Origin: CAVZMO01 sp963776195
Lineage (GTDB): Bacteria; Nitrospirota; Thermodesulfovibrionia; Thermodesulfovibrionales; SM23-35
NCBI GenBank assembly: GCA_963776195.1
Contig: CAVZMO010000050.1
Location: 1-33,411, forward strand
Length of the DNA stretch: 33,411 nucleotides
Direction: 5' to 3'
The notes below the pieces were generated by a model, which made no database searches, was not told where the DNA came from, and saw nothing but the letters and a program-made list of their open reading frames with translations. Shown here piece after piece: positions 33,237 through 33,411 of this stretch. Positions within the stretch are counted from its first letter, which is position 1. Each line of letters opens with the position of its first letter. Position numbers and translations under genes: made by a program.

Positions 33237-33411
33237 ACTCCTCCATCGCTTCCTCCGCAGGGCTTTTAACCTGATTTCGGTATTTGGAGAAAAATGCATT
33301 ACCGCCAGATGTTTGACCCCTGCCTCCCTTGCGATCCTTCCGGTTGTCTTTGCCGTAAGGTGGAATCTCTTTAAAGCCCGGTCCAAATCTTATCCAGAAA
33401 GTACGCTCGCA
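33217..33411 (-). pseudogene. RNase Z-like (metallo-beta-lactamase) gene, C-terminal part with two frame breaks
   Basis: The minus strand reads AYFLDK, then in the next frame DLDRALKRFHLTAKTTGRIA and REAGVKHLAVMHFSP, then in a third frame KYRNQVKSPAEEAMEEFRHP to TAA at 33219-33217. Joined, this is the typical end of a ribonuclease Z/ElaC-like protein (HLTA..A..IAREAGVK.L.L.HFSPRY). One missing G near 33383 and one missing A near 33285 would restore it. The stop overlaps the end of fabF by 20 bases (convergent). Only about 64 residues are inside the window. Confidence 0.65.

Noticed and set aside
1..33411. CRISPR array or tRNA genes
   Set aside because: No regularly spaced direct repeats and no tRNA cloverleaf were recognised; this was a visual scan, not a covariance search.

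Overview
The window looks like chromosomal DNA of an anaerobic or microaerophilic Gram-negative bacterium of the Nitrospirota or deltaproteobacterial (Desulfobacterota) type. This rests on the gene set: a RodZ homologue, a cobalamin-dependent ribonucleotide reductase, a fused Memo/AMMECR1 protein beside its radical-SAM partner, a PilZ-DUF4388-DnaJ-TPR protein, and a probable selenocysteine-containing thioredoxin. There is no rRNA or tRNA gene, so the phylum is an inference.

Layout. (1) 1-1293: 3' part of a spermidine-synthase-like membrane protein with frame breaks. (2) 1374-3935: AmmeMemoRadiSam operon (amrS, a 42-aa Tat-signal peptide, a secreted Memo-AMMECR1 fusion). (3) 4132-6487: nrdJ with a good sigma70-type promoter overlapped by an NrdR-box-like palindrome. 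(4) 6491-11246: defence/addiction island with an MntA/HepT toxin-antitoxin pair, an unrecognised 414-aa gene, a NotI-like restriction enzyme (frameshifted) with an intact adenine methylase, and two converging toxin-antitoxin loci whose toxins are both truncated and joined tail to tail. (5) 11333-13161 (minus): response regulator, lipoprotein, and a thioredoxin-like gene with in-frame UGA at the first Cys of its CxxC, followed by a hairpin that looks like a bacterial SECIS. (6) 13546-20176: UvrD-type helicase with an internal deletion, a hybrid PAS histidine kinase, and a membrane kinase/LuxR regulator pair. (7) 20523-26087: a same-strand cluster GntR - CBS - divergent DASS transporter - LCIB/theta-type carbonic anhydrase - CBS - ArsB/NhaD-type transporter, followed by a convergent Ca2+/cation exchanger. 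This is the best candidate for an undescribed system, possibly inorganic-carbon uptake or exchange. (8) 27599-33411: minus-strand housekeeping genes (CAP-domain protein, Cys-rich protein, YprB-like nuclease, PilZ/DUF4388/DnaJ/TPR protein, RodZ), divergent fabF, and the end of an RNase Z-like gene.

Caution: at least seven genes carry a single-base frame break, mostly in short homopolymers. Some apparent pseudogenes may therefore be consensus errors rather than real decay. The helicase deletion, the toxin fusion and the in-frame UGA cannot be explained by single-base indels.
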